A stretch of DNA of 64,000 bases, taken from positions 9,090,501 through 9,154,500 of the forward strand of contig NC_080577.1 of the NCBI RefSeq assembly GCF_029962835.1, in the 5' to 3' direction. Numbering within the stretch: the first letter of the stretch is position 1; every line of letters starts with the position of its first letter. This document shows, piece by piece, positions 34,362 through 45,945 of the stretch. This stretch comes from Magnolia sinica. Taxonomy: Eukaryota > Streptophyta > Magnoliopsida > Magnoliales > Magnoliaceae. The translations under genes and the position numbers were made by a program. The notes below the pieces were generated by a model that worked only from the letters and a program-made list of their open reading frames with translations, did no database searches and had not been told where the DNA came from.

Positions 34362-34905
34362 TCTAGCAATGGGACCAATATGGGCTGGGCAAGGTTACGC
34401 CCGGCCTAGAAGAGCCCAAAACATGAGAATAGCTGAAGCCCAGCATAGCCAACCGGCCTGGTATAGCACACCCATGCCCTAGCCTGAAAATATTAGTAGG
34501 GCCACAACCAAGGCTAGCCCTTAAATTAATAAAATCCCAACTTTTCACCTGAATGTTCCTAATCCATCCATTGATCAAGTGGGCCATGCATGTAATGAAT
34601 AGACATTTGGAAGAACAAAACCATCAGCCTGCATTCAACCTGCACCGCTTGTCAAACCGAGGATTGGAATGGCATATTTGTAGGATACTAAACATTTACA
34701 TGCAGAGTCCATTGATCCTGGCTGCACCAGTCAGGATTGGCTAATTAAACTTACTTGAGCCCAAGCCCAGCCCCAAAAATTAATGAGACCAAGCTTGCCA
34801 GTCCCAAACCCAGCCCACAGGTCCAGATAATAGTTCAAAGCCCAACCCAAAGCCAGGTCCGGTCCCTTAGACCCAAATCCTTGCACGTGGGCCACCCTAG
34901 TTTGG
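34362..34905. mobile_element. possible second hAT-like repeat, boundaries uncertain
   Basis: Rich in GGGCT / AGCCC subterminal motifs at both ends (TATGGGCTGGGC near 34380; CAAGCCCAGCCC, CCAAACCCAGCCC near 34760-34815), as in hAT termini, but no matching target duplication is found. Confidence 0.35.
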
Positions 34906-35214
34906 TCACAACATATTAAAGATTACTCAGGAGACTTCTTTATCTAATCATTTAAAATTAAAAAAAGGACATGGACAGCCAAACGGACCATTTTATTCTC
35001 TTTATCTTAAATAAAAGAAAACATTCCAAAATAAAGAAAGCAAGAAACCCAAATCCTCATGTTTTATAAACCAAACTCATTATTCTCAAATCCCACCAAA
35101 CACGCGCCATAATCTTCCTCACCTAGTCATGTAATTACCAAACACACACCAAAACGATCTGAACCGTCCATGGCATCATCATACCACAAATACCATAGAA
35201 TCAAGGCTCGATCA

Positions 35215-35625
35215 TCACTGGCCCGCCGCAAAAGCCTCCACTGGGAACGTCTTCGTGATCCCTGCGAGACTCTTGAAGTGGATCTTCCCAGTAGGAGGGT
35301 CATCAACGGTGATCTCATTAACTGGGGGCCACAGCATCAGCTCCTTAGCCTTCACTCCCTTGAGCTTCTTGATTTTCTTCCTCCCCACGTAGCCGTAGAT
35401 GCTGGTGTCGTAGCTCACCAGCTTACTGACCATCTTGAAGTTGTGTTCTACCTTCTTCTGTTGGACGATCCACATGTAACCGGTCCCACGTACAAAACCA
35501 ACCTCGATCACGTCCAATAGAGGGAGGAGGCCTAGTGGGAGTTCAAACTCTTCTAAGAGAGAGGTTGCCAATTTCAAGCCTTCCTCATGGCCTTTTTTCA
35601 CAATGCCACCTTCTTTCTCAGCCAT
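35215..35625 (-). CDS. DUF538 family protein, 136 aa
   Basis: Single-exon gene; start at 35625 (MAEKEGGIVKKG), stop at 35215-35217. The whole length matches the plant DUF538 pattern: an N-terminal helix (GLKLATSLLEEF), LPLGLLPLLDVIEVGF, a GYMWIVQQKK strand, YDTSIYGYVGRKKIKKLKGVKAKELMLW (split here only by description), and a C-terminal GKIHFKSLAGITKTFPVEAF. No signal peptide, so it is likely cytosolic or peripheral, unlike the longer secreted members of the family. The family has a BPI-like fold, and some members (for example SVB) affect trichomes and stress responses; the biochemical role is unsettled. A TATA box lies about 83 bp upstream. Intact, with no frameshift. Confidence 0.88.
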   Translation of the reverse strand: MAEKEGGIVKKGHEEGLKLATSLLEEFELPLGLLPLLDVIEVGFVRGTGYMWIVQQKKVEHNFKMVSKLVSYDTSIYGYVGRKKIKKLKGVKAKELMLWPPVNEITVDDPPTGKIHFKSLAGITKTFPVEAFAAGQ

Positions 35626-35707
35626 TGATTCTGGTGTCCTTTTGAACTTTGGCTAGACGTTTTTTTTTGTGTGTGTGTTATGCACTTAGTGAGGAAGTGG
35701 GCCCTTT

Positions 35708-35715
35708 TTTATATA
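35708..35715 (-). promoter_or_regulatory. TATA box of the DUF538 gene
   Basis: Reads TATATAAA on the minus strand, about 83 bp before the start codon, giving a short 5' leader of about 50 nt. Confidence 0.6.
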
Positions 35716-36240
35716 TCTGATGGTCGGGGTAGCCAAGTACGTGGGACAAAGTGAATGGTGGAAACAAAGGAGCGTGGCTTTGGATCAACCGTCGGATTTG
35801 GAATCTTACTTTGGGACTTGACTGTGGTGATTGTTCAACACCATTTTATTCGCTTGGATAAGGTTTGAGTGCCTCGTCTGCTGTATAATTGGCATGTGTG
35901 AACTTCAATCCACACCGTCTAAATCATAGGGTTAATGCAGTGTTCCTTAAAAATCGCAGTTGAATGGTCCTAATCATACAACTGGGGGCTGTCGAATGGA
36001 TGGTTGAGAATAGGTGGTCAATAGTCCGAATTTAACTAGAATAATCAGATGGTGCAAATTGTACAGACGGTGGGATTTAGGTGAGGCCTGATTTAGAGTA
36101 GGGCCCATGATTTGGATGCATGCCACGTGTGCAGTTTTCGATGATTACTTGGACATTAAAGCAGTGGTGAACTTTCACTGTACGCTTGCGCCTTACTTCG
36201 AATCCTCCTCCACTTTTTTGTCCGAAAGGCTGTCCACTTT

Positions 36241-36771
36241 GGACCCGGATCAGGCGGTGTTGCCCACACCATCCTCAGCAGTGGCATGGTGATGTGTTGG
36301 GTGCTGTGGAGCCCACCTTGATTTATTTGTTTTATATCCACACCGTCCATCCGTTTTTACATCTCATTTTAGTGGATGAATAAAAAGCTGAAGAAGATAT
36401 AAATCTCAATTGGACCACACCATATAGGAAACAATATTGACCGAACGCCCACCACTATAAACTTCTTGGGGCCCACAAAAGTTTTGGATCAAGATGATAT
36501 TATTATTATCCATTCATCCAGGTCTTTGACACCTTATCAACAGCTTGGATGGAAAATAAACACAACGGTGGGCCCTAGTAGGGTTTCAAACTGTTTTGTG
36601 TGGAGTCGTCCATTTGAGCGTCAGATCTGCTTCATTTTTGGATTAAAGCCCTAAAATGATCTTGCAAAACTGATGAACGGATTGGATATAAAACATATAC
36701 ATCAACGTGAGCCCTACATCGGCCAAAACATCACCACACCAATGTCGACAAACACCACCAAATCCGCGTCG
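36241..36771. mobile_element. palindromic MITE with imperfect 9-bp flanking repeat
   Basis: Ends GGACCCGGATCAGGCGGTGT and, inverted, CGACGCGGATTTGGTGGTGT. Flanks GTCCACTTT (36232-36240) and GTCGATTTT (36772-36780) agree at 7 of 9 bases, in keeping with the 9-bp duplication seen at 17300-18090. Core motifs are present. Confidence 0.65.
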
Positions 36772-36780
36772 GTCGATTTT

Positions 36781-37862
36781 GATTCTCATAGAGTAACGTG
36801 CATTGGACCACCTTAAATTATAGTCTGCAGGCACTGCACCGTGCAATAAGCTCAACCTCCTTGATCAGAACCGTTGATTCTGTGGAATCATCGTGGACGA
36901 CCTTAGATGCAAGCATCCTCCTGGTGGACCATCTATTGCGTCTTTGTCTAATCTGAAAAAAGGATGATTACAATAAATGGCCGTCCATGATGGGACCCAT
37001 ACGAAAAACTGTTCTGATCACCAACGATGGGTCCCACACGAACAATGACGATTATATGACTACGATTCTACGTGGTAGCTAGGATTATTAAACAAGACCT
37101 CTTTATTTTGAATTGAGTGGTTGTATTTTTTCCTTTGTCATAACCAAAAACTGAGATTCTTCAGTGCAAAGCTGCAGCTATTTTTACTATTTGAATTTGG
37201 AATAAGTTATTCGATGGATTCAGTACACAGCTGGCCGCTTCCCATCAGAGACTGCTTTGGCTTCTGGACAAGTTACAGGCGTTTGTCACCCGATACATGA
37301 CACGTGGAAGGTGAATTCATTGATCAGGACGGTCCATCTACTTGGTCCTGCGTCAACTATAGAAATTCTCACTGAGAGGATGATCTTATCCATAATTCGG
37401 TTGCCTTCAAATGGACATTGGACGGTCAGATCAAAAACAGATTGAACATGATAAACTAATGGGTATGGTGATCCATGTGGTGTGTATGGACAGGACCAAC
37501 TATTTGGATCCATCTCCCTACCCGTCATGTATGGGGCTACAAACAACCGTTGATTTCTGGCCACGGTGGATCAAGGTGGGACTACTGATTAAAATGTAAT
37601 CGAGATGGTGACTAATTTAGTTATTGGCGATGATATCAACGGTGGAGAGATGATACGGTAGAATAAGAATAAGGTAGATCCCAAGTGAGAGAGTGACATT
37701 TTGCATTATAAAGGTACCATCAGCAAAATTCTCAGTCCCAATGCTAAGGTGGGCCAGGTTGGGCTGGATCACGCCTACCCGTCGGATCCCGAGGCTGATG
37801 GAAGACCGGATCCAGACCAGTTAGTTATTGAGCCCGAACTCGAGTGCGGCCTCGATCCATGG
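36781..37862. other. gene-free spacer
   Basis: No coding, RNA or element boundary recognised. Confidence 0.45.
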
Positions 37863-38589
37863 GCCTTGAATAGGGGTGTACACGGGTCGGGCCGAGCCGA
37901 ACTAGGATCAACCTAGGCCAGGCCCGTTCATAGCCGCACCAGGCCCGAACCTGGTCCGGCCTGGTCACCGGGCCAACATCTCCAGCCCGAACCCGGCTCA
38001 ACAGCAATCGGGCGAGTTCGAGCCAGTTTCAAACCTTCGAGTTTGAGCCCGTCTCGAACCTGAATTCGGGCCAGTTTCGAACCTTCAAGTTCGGGCCAGT
38101 TTCAAACCTTACAGCAAGTTCATAATCTTTTTTTGTAGTTAGGAACCATGTTGAATAGTCGGGTATATATTATAGCGCTAAAAGCTAGCTGTCGACCCTG
38201 GGTCGATTTTTGTATAATATTTTTTTATTAATCTTTGTAAAGTCTATAGAAAAAGATGTCTTTCCCCTCACAAAACTTCAATATTATCGACTATTGGGAC
38301 TGTCCAAGCCATGAATCTAATGCAACTCATTTTTACCGTGCATCTCAAAAATTATCAAGATCTAAAATTTAGTTGGGACACATAATAAGGAGCAATCTGG
38401 ATTTTTGAGTCATATGAATAATCCACTTTCTCGTGAACTCTACCCCCAATAAACATTATTGGTCGTGTTATTTTTATAGATCATCAATTTTATCATAGAC
38501 AACCTATATATGAGGGATTGGTTGATTAAGGGTAATCTTTTGGAGTGTTGCTCCTCAAATTGGTCCATATTTTCTGGTTATAAGTCAGC

Positions 38590-38614
38590 CACACACACAC
38601 ACACACACACACAC
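38590..38614. repeat. (AC)n microsatellite inside the hAT element
   Basis: About 12 AC dinucleotides. Confidence 0.95.
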
Positions 38615-39498
38615 TGATCCATAAAACCTCATAGAAATGCTCCTGTGGTTCCGAGGAGTTATAGAATGCTGTTAAAAGAGTTTGCTGCAATCATCATCAA
38701 CGAGGTTATAAGGGAACTAGGCAATAACACTGCAGAAGATGCCTTAACAGTTAACACCACTCCTTGGGCAGTTAAAATTGTCTAACCCTTAAACAAGGAT
38801 TTCTTTGACATGGGATTTTTTATTGATCTTTACTTACAAGTTACAAATAGTCTTAGCAAATGGGTTAGAAAGAAAATAAACAGTTTTGGGGGCTAATATA
38901 CAGGGAAGTTAGTTATTCTTTAAAGCATTCATCCGAGTCATCTTCCACCCAATGACCTTTTTCTAAGAAACAGGGCATCCAAAGATATTCAATTATTCTA
39001 CAAAAGCAAGAATTTGATCATATGCAATATCTTGTCATGTAACATACCATGGATAAGCAACTAACTAGGAACATGGTTTGGCTTAAATAATGTCATATAA
39101 TATATCAATGGAAGTCATTGGAGAGGACTTCCATTCATCCTATTGCCCACACATTTCATATGAATCACATATCAATCTAGATTTTTGGGTCTAATCGAAA
39201 ATCATGGGGCGTGCTTATCTTCACTGCTTGGGTTCTGGAAGAGGTCACTAAGGACGAAACGTATTGCTATAAATGCATTTCCATGTTTCCAAACAAACCC
39301 ACAACCAAAAGTAAGAATGTGCAAATTCAATCTCTATGAAACCAAAACACCTAGTAGTAAATATAAGCCCTCAAATCATTATCTACGAACATGAACCATC
39401 ATTACCAAGGGAAAACTCAATAAATCAGTGACAGTTACATACTATGAAAAAAGTTTGTCTTCTTAGAACCAGTGAAGATAGGCACCGGATTGTGGTCG

Positions 39499-39501
<3 letters not shown>

Positions 39502-39554
<53 letters not shown>
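39502..39554. repeat. (GA)n microsatellite inside the hAT element
   Basis: About 26 uninterrupted GA dinucleotides, the longest simple repeat in the window. Confidence 0.97.
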
Positions 39555-39556
<2 letters not shown>

Positions 39557-39746
39557 TGAGGGGGGTGTCGGACTGTGGTCAGACAGCGTCAGTCTGCTGG
39601 TCAGAGGAGAGAGAGAGATTAGAGAGATTTGGCAGTGGGGTCAGGCCGTCGGGCAGAGAGAAAGGGAGTAGGGTTTGGTGGGGTCAGGCGATCTCAAAAG
39701 CAAAAGGGGAAAGTGGAAAGGGACGGGTAGGGTTAGGTTATTTGAG

Positions 39747-39784
39747 ATATATATATATATAGACACACACACACACACACACAC
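39747..39784. repeat. compound (TA)n(CA)n microsatellite
   Basis: A TATATA run passes through AG into (AC)n near the right end of the hAT element. Confidence 0.93.
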
Positions 39785-40496
39785 TCGGCGGGTCGAGCCG
39801 GGGCAGGTCGGGTTTTGGACCAAGTCAGGCCGAATTGGTGCCTATCTGAACTCGGCCTGAACTCAGTTTCAGGCTGAGAAAATTGCCCGCCTTGACCCGA
39901 ACTCAGTTTCAGGCCAAGTCAGGCTTTTTCGGGCCGAGTCAAGCGAGCTAACCGGGCTAGCCGGTTTGTGTACACCCCTAGCCTTGAGACTCATCACCCT
40001 AGTCCAACTCAGAGAAGTTGCATATAGCAGTCTGGTGTAGGGTACCTACCTACCGGCTCACTTTTTAAGATGGGCGAAACAGCTTAACGTGGCCGTCCAT
40101 CACGTGCATCATCCCTTATTTATCGTTGATCCTGAAAATCAGGTAGATTCAGAACTCCAGTGGGCCATCCCTTCAAATTCTACCTAAAAACATCTAAATT
40201 CACGTGTTATGGCCCTCCTGAGACTTGGAATACAGTAATTTAAGGATAATACTTTCAATCGCAATGAGGCACATCAGATGTATGGATTAGATGGTGTATA
40301 AACACCACTATAGGCTCTACATAACTAATGGCGACCGTCCCATCCCGACTGTTTCGTATGGTGTGACCCAGCTGAGTGTTGGCTCATCATGATTTTAGAT
40401 TTCCATGAACATGAGGCAGCGTACATGATAGACGGATTGGATCTTTTGAACGTTACACCCACATTGCTCTAAATGCCCGATGTACCTAGGGCCCCT

Positions 40497-41004
40497 TATG
40501 CTGGAGCCGCTTCGGTGGATCCCCGGTGGGTGGGATCCTTGAATGTAGGGCCCACCTTGATGTATGTGCGTTATATCCACGCCGTCCATCCGTTTTGAAA
40601 GCTCATTTTAGGGCATGGCCCCAAAAAATTAAAGCATATCCAAATCTCAGGGGACTATAATAAAGGAAGCAGTGGTAATTGACAATTAAAAACTTCTCAT
40701 GGGCCACAAAGGTTTTGGATCAAGCTGACATTTGTGTGGTCTCTTCGTCCAGCTCTTTGTGAACTTATCGACAGGTTGGATGGCCCCTATGAAGTTTTTA
40801 ATGGTGGGGATTCAATCAAGACTGTTTCATGTGCTATGGTCCACCTAAGATTTGGATCTGCTTCATTCTCGGGATCATGCTCTAAAATGTGCTATCAAAA
40901 TGGATGAACCGTGTCGATGTAAGGCACATACATCACAGTGGGCCCCACAGTTAGGGATCCACCGACCTCAGTGGATCCGGAGATCCACCCAAACCGCGCC
41001 CCTA
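40497..41004. mobile_element. palindromic MITE
   Basis: Left half with GTAGGGCCCACCTTGATGTA and CCACGCCGTCCATCC; right half with ATCACAGTGGGCCCCACAG. GTGGATC(C)C motifs flank both ends in inverted order. No target duplication was recognised. Confidence 0.65.
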
Positions 41005-41399
41005 GTTGAATGCCAAATGTTTGTGTTTTCTTTATCAACCGTATGTTTGTTGGTCACCAATTGAACGGTCAGGATTCATATAATCTAGGGGATTTTTTTA
41101 GAGCATAGGTCATCCACAGTAAGCCCACTGAATCAACGGTTGGATCACTGAACTACGGGCCTTTCATAAAACTACTACCTAAATTGCCTCTTCTGCTCCT
41201 GCTCGTGGACAGTCCATATTTCCATTCTACTGCAAATGGGCCCACTGACGAAGTTTAGTGCGTGAATGGGTGGAAATTTCAAAGTTTCCACAAGAAATAG
41301 TGGACCGACGCCTAACAAATCGTCTTTTCTCTCCACTTATATAATAGAGGCCGGATCCCACTACCAAGCTTTGTAGGTTAAAGCTATCCTACAACGCCA

Positions 41400-41790
41400 T
41401 GTGTGGGCCCCACCGTGATATATGCACGACATCCAATCGATTCATCACGTGCAGCCCCTCATGTTCTCTTGGCATTCAAAACTCAGGCGGGCAACACCGC
41501 AGGGAACAGCAGGGATGAGGACGTCCATCATTGAAACCTTCCAAATTGTGGCCCACCATGTTTTGTATAATTCATCCAATCCATTCATAAAATGTGTTCT
41601 ACTAGGTTGAATGGACACCCCAAAAATTAGGTAGACCACAATGCTTGATATCCGAGGTTTTAGGCACGATTTTAAATGAAGTGTCCCATCTGATTATCAG
41701 ATCAGCCTGAATTTTGGAACCCAAGGAGAAAATGTGGGGACACACTTGATGGACGGATTGGATGTCGTGAAAAAATAACGCATGGTCCCA
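41400..41790. mobile_element. diverged palindromic repeat
   Basis: Starts TGTGTGGGCCCCACCGTGAT and ends near GCATGGTCCCATGCATCATG. The ends and TGATGGACGGATTGGATGTC relate it to the same family, but the interior is distinct. Confidence 0.45.
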
Positions 41791-41879
41791 TGCATCATGT
41801 TGTAGGTCATGCTTAACCTACCAAGCACTTTAGTGGACCCGGTCTCTTACAAAAAATTTCTGCCTCCAATAAAATTTTT

Positions 41880-42369
41880 ATCGCAGCCGCGTTGACTAAC
41901 GTATTTAGAATGGTATGGAATGGCATACTCAAGGTTCGAAAAAATGGCTGTATCGGGTATCGTATTGTTCACTACCGATACAGCCATATATCGGCCCGTT
42001 ACGCCCTCTGTCAGGTTGTTTCAGGCCCATACAACTCTATCCATGATATGTAATATTCCAGTTTCGGACGATATTGAAGCCTTGGGCTCCTTACTGACCT
42101 GTCAACCAAGTGGCCTTATGGGCCACAACTTTGAAATTGGATCCACTGGGCCTATTGACAGTCCGAGCCCTGCATGATGATATGTTTGAATCAACTGCAT
42201 GTAAGTATACCATGAGAGAAAAAGTCATTTGGATTTAGATGAGCTTTTGATGAGTAAACCATTCATATAAAGAAAACCCAATTGATAAATCATCAAATAA
42301 TTACAAAAATTCCAACCAACATCAAAGTGTCCATATCCCATCATGCCATAGATGGCCCACCTTTTCTTC
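41880..42369. other. spacer downstream of the glycosyltransferase gene
   Basis: Contains a GTATCG/CGATAC-rich piece (41940-42010) that looks like an old element. The 3' untranslated region of the minus-strand gene lies at its right side. Confidence 0.4.
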
Positions 42370-43878
42370 TCAAGCCAAGGGGTACTTGCAAAATGTTTCA
42401 TTTTTTATACACAAGAACAATCTCTCATATGCCAATGCCATCTTATGTGCTGTAAACATGGAGATTGCATACTTCCTACAAGCTCTTCCTCTCATGGCCA
42501 ACCTATCTGGCCCTTCATCCACCACTACCTCCAATGCCTCCAACAACGACTCTACGTTCGGCGCGAACATATGTCCGAACTCCTGATCGATGGCTATGCT
42601 GCCTTTGATGCTGGGGAACCTGGTGGCCAAGATAGGCTTCCCACATTGCATGGCTTCCATAAGAGTCAGATCAAGCCCTTGTGGTCTAAGTGTTGGATTT
42701 ACAAAGATATCAATAGAATTGTAGAATGACCGTAGCTTAGTAGGCGCCAAGGTGCCTAAGGCCACCACGCGGGGCCCGAGATCTCTATACCGTTGCTCCC
42801 ATGGCCCAGCTCCGGCAACAATCAAGTAGACGTTGGGGTGTTTGATCATGAGCTTAGAGAAGGCTTCGTGTAGCAAGGGATGGCCCTTGTCCTTGACTAG
42901 CCTCCCTGAGACTCCCATCACAAGGCTTGCATTATGGGGCACACCATACTGGGCCCTGAATTCTAGGCCCAGGCCCATATCAGGTGCAAACTCGGTTTCA
43001 TCCACACCGTTGAGAATGACATGGACCCTGCCCTCTGGGATTTGATACACGTCCCTCAGCATCTCACCACTACTATCACTGATAGCAACATGGTGTTTGT
43101 AGCTCTTGAAGAATCTGATCTCATTCAAGACCTTGGGAAGCGCAAGAGCTAAGCTTTTGTTGAAGGAAGGTGACATGGGCTCGTTGGGCTTACTTGTCAG
43201 GTCTTGGTAGATGCTGGATTGGACGCTCTCCAGTGCAATTCCATGCCAGGAGACAGCCAGGTTGGGAACATTGCGTGCGAGCCAGTGTGGAAGTGCCACG
43301 CTTTCGGAGTGCACCACATCGAACGGCTCACGTTGATTCTCCGACTCGAACTGGGCCCACGCATCGTTGTGACGCCACTGGCCCGGTGGGCCGTCAAGGA
43401 AGTGCACGTGCGGGGAGGAATTGCCATTGCCGTCGCCGTGGGGCCCTTGAATGCCCTGCGGTGGCGCTGATGTGTATACATGCACTTGGTGGCCGCGACG
43501 CGCTAGCGCGCTATGTAATGTGAGTGCGTGCCGCTCCATGCCGCCTGGTGCGGCGCTGATGGGCCATTTACGGGAGAAAACAGCTAGCTTGAGGGGCACG
43601 TGTGGGGGGCTGTGATCGTCGAACGTGAGACGGTTCCATGCGAAGTGGGCTTTGCGGAGATCGCCGGACCATGGTTGTGAGGGGGGAAGGGTGGAGGAAG
43701 GGAGGGGAGGTGTATGAAAGAGGAGGAGAGTAGGGACGGTGAAGATGAGAAGGAAGAGAAGGGTGGTTTGGAGATTGTTAAGGGAGGGGAGAATGGGTTT
43801 TTTGAGTCTGGTGGTTGGGACCATAGGCCTTGGGCTGGTCATCGGTCTTGGGCTTTGGAGTGTGGGAGCTGCACACAT
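42370..43878 (-). CDS. GT4-type (GT-B fold) glycosyltransferase, type II membrane protein, 502 aa
   Basis: Intronless and intact; start at 43878, stop at 42370-42372. In-frame Met codons at residues 13 and 19 are alternative starts, because the first 30 residues are Pro-rich and unconserved. A single membrane helix (about residues 38-55, LLFLLIFTVPTLLLF) after a basic N-terminus suggests a type II Golgi/ER membrane protein. The GT4 N-terminal domain starts at LKLAVFSRKWPISAAPGGME (about 97). The C-terminal domain runs from ILNGVDETEF through SGRLVKDKGH, VAGAGPWE and LDLTLMEAMQCGKP. The second Glu of the EX7E motif is present (MEAM), while the first position is Gln (RPQG). It resembles plant 'UDP-glycosyltransferase superfamily' proteins like At3g10630 (from memory). 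The acceptor is unknown, with no biosynthetic neighbours. Confidence 0.88.
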   Translation of the reverse strand: MCAAPTLQSPRPMTSPRPMVPTTRLKKPILPSLNNLQTTLLFLLIFTVPTLLLFHTPPLPSSTLPPSQPWSGDLRKAHFAWNRLTFDDHSPPHVPLKLAVFSRKWPISAAPGGMERHALTLHSALARRGHQVHVYTSAPPQGIQGPHGDGNGNSSPHVHFLDGPPGQWRHNDAWAQFESENQREPFDVVHSESVALPHWLARNVPNLAVSWHGIALESVQSSIYQDLTSKPNEPMSPSFNKSLALALPKVLNEIRFFKSYKHHVAISDSSGEMLRDVYQIPEGRVHVILNGVDETEFAPDMGLGLEFRAQYGVPHNASLVMGVSGRLVKDKGHPLLHEAFSKLMIKHPNVYLIVAGAGPWEQRYRDLGPRVVALGTLAPTKLRSFYNSIDIFVNPTLRPQGLDLTLMEAMQCGKPILATRFPSIKGSIAIDQEFGHMFAPNVESLLEALEVVVDEGPDRLAMRGRACRKYAISMFTAHKMALAYERLFLCIKNETFCKYPLA

Positions 43879-44329
43879 GGTTGTGTGTGTGCGTGTCTAT
43901 GGTTTCTGTGTATCTGTGTTGCTTTGGATGGTTGATGAAGGGAGTTATGAAAAGAGGGAGGGTTTGAGGAGAAAAGAATACTTTTTAGGCAGGGTTTGAA
44001 TGGTGCGGTTTGGAGTGCTGTGGGCGGCTCGGTGCGTTTCTCACGCCCCTTATGACGTGCTTTTTCCTGCACTTTACTTCTTTTGTCCTCATTCAATGGC
44101 CTGGACTCGTCGCGAGCGCGTGCGAGATCGGGTTTATGGTTTGTTTGAGATCCGGGCCTTTCATCAGGTGGGCCTAACCTAGCATGTGATCATGTGCCTC
44201 ACATATGTGCACGTGACATGTCGGAAAGGAATTCTTTGCAACACCTGACGTAGGAAATGGGCGGTGCAGCCCGGCAGACCCAGGCGATCAGCCAGCCGGA
44301 CGCGGTTTGGCTAGTGACGCTGCCATCAG
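43879..44329. other. upstream region of the glycosyltransferase gene
   Basis: Probably promoter and 5' leader for the minus-strand gene. No clear TATA box was seen. CT/GA-rich near 43950-43990. Confidence 0.4.
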
Positions 44330-44490
44330 CCAGGTGGCTAGTGGTCAGTGCTATGTGGACCCCACCATGATGTATGTGTTTTATCCACGCCCTCCATCCA
44401 TTTTGAAAGATAATTTTAGGGCTTGATCCCAAAAATGAGGTAGATCTAAATTTCAGGTGGACCACACCATGGGAAAACTAATGAACGAAG
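44330..44490. mobile_element. truncated palindromic MITE (left half)
   Basis: GTGGACCCCACCATGATGTA through GGTGGACCACACCATGGG matches left halves of the family; the right half is absent. Confidence 0.55.
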
Positions 44491-44499
44491 CGATAACGG

Positions 44500-45840
44500 T
44501 AGCTAGAGACAAATATAGTACATGTCTCAAGTACAACAAAGTGGGCCCCACGGAACTCAAAACACCCGTGTCTACAACATGGAGGGCTACAATGGAATCA
44601 GGCCTACAATGCGCCAGGCTCGGGTCCGTGTTGGCCAAAACAAACAGGTCCAAACCCAGCCATGACGATTATGCAAGGCCCACGCCCGAGCCCAGCCATG
44701 TATTTTTGTCTACGATCTCCTCCGTTCATTAACGGCGCCCCATCATGTATGATATATGACAAAACTGTCCTTGAAACCTCATGGGGCAGGCGTGGGCTGA
44801 CAGGCTCTTGTGCCAAGCCCTTGCCTGGCCCAATTAATAACGGGCTTTTTTAAAGCCCGGCCCATTGCTCAGACTAGTATTCCAACTCATGTCCAGCTCG
44901 AAGTGGGCTGGGCCAGGAAGCCTGAATGGCCAGCTTGGCCCATTAATAGCGGTTGCAGATGATTCGGGTCCTTATACGCAATGCTGGTAAATTTGTCGGG
45001 TCCTACCCGATGACTATACCTGCCTAATTTTTGGGCCATGTTACTATAGCAAAATATATTTTTAGTTCTCTAGATTCGTAGCTCGTTTAATACCATTTTG
45101 AAATTTCTGACCATCTAAATTGTGGGTTCCATTGTGGATGGAGTATATATCCAAAAGCCCTCTGAACAATCAATCCTAACTATCCAATTAATGGTCATGA
45201 AATGGATGGTTGAAAGCAAATTAACGAGTGGTCCAAAATCGAAGGGAAAAGTTGGATGGTTAATATTATCTTTCGTTTATGCTCCACCCACGTGTGGGTC
45301 AGCTATTTGGATGGTCTGAAATGCCATGCAACTGCGCCATGTGTCTGGTTAAAGAGTCACCACCATTTAGGACTTTTCTAAGGCCGTGCTATCTTATTAG
45401 GTTCAACACATTATTGCCTTCTGGAATCTTCAAATGATTCCAAAGAACGGTCAAAATTTCTTTAAATATAGTCAAATGGTGCAAAAGTAACAAAAGGGAG
45501 TCAAGCACATTTTAGTTGGTAGTGTTTAAAAATAAAATAGTAGCCGCACTACATCATCTCATATCCACCATTGGTTGACGGACCATCTCATCACCAATTA
45601 TAAAATTCATGATTTTATATCTCAATCTTGTGACCATAGGGCTGACACAGACATGGTTGGCTCATCAGTAGACAAAAGACGTTTCGTTTCAACTGTGATA
45701 AGTGGGGCCATTGTTCCCGAATCCAGTACGTGATCTATTGTAACTCTGCAATGAACGGACGGTGCTCCAAAAACCTCTCCTTATATGTCAAATATCACAA
45801 CCTTTTGATTTGTTGATGCAGGTAGACTCTTAATAAGAGA
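44500..45840. other. gene-free spacer with GGGCC-rich hAT-like debris
   Basis: 44590-44960 is rich in AGGCCC/GGGCCT motifs like hAT subterminal regions, but no ends or target duplications could be placed. The rest is AT-rich. Confidence 0.35.
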
Positions 45841-45845
45841 AACGC

Positions 45846-45945
45846 TGATGAGTTCTTTTACTCATGTTACCACCTCACAGGAGTTTCAACACCATGTCAT
45901 GAGTTCAAGTACCATACATGATGAAATATTATGGTGGTGTGAGTA
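45846..45945 (+). repeat. possible tRNA-derived SINE fragment
   Basis: A box-B-like GAGTTCAAGTACC follows GGAGTTTCAACACCATGTCAT, and the segment ends in GGTGGTGTGAGT. Similar wording occurs at 50245-50340 and 59845-60003. Confidence 0.35.

Larger units (their letters stand above)
37871..39980. mobile_element. non-autonomous hAT element, 2110 bp, with 8-bp target duplication
   Basis: Inverted termini TAGGGGTGTACAC on both ends. Flanks GCCTTGAA (37863-37870) and GCCTTGAG (39981-39988) form an 8-bp duplication with one mismatch. Subterminal regions hold repeated GGGCCAGTTTC(G/A)AACCTT units (about 38030-38110) and GAACTCAGTTTCAGGC units (39859-39915), as hAT transposase-binding regions often do. 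The interior has no transposase frame but contains (AC)n, (GA)n and (TA/AC)n microsatellites. Confidence 0.88.

Noticed and set aside
34362-34905. Defined hAT element with ends TAGGTCTAGC and TAGGGTGGCC
   Set aside because: No matching 8-bp duplication, even after removing the later hAT insertion; kept only as a low-confidence repeat.
39444-39860. Open frames across the hAT interior with Arg-Glu repeats
   Set aside because: They are translations of the (GA)n and (AC)n microsatellites.
42352-43999. Plus-strand open frames over the glycosyltransferase gene
   Set aside because: Shadows of the intact minus-strand gene.
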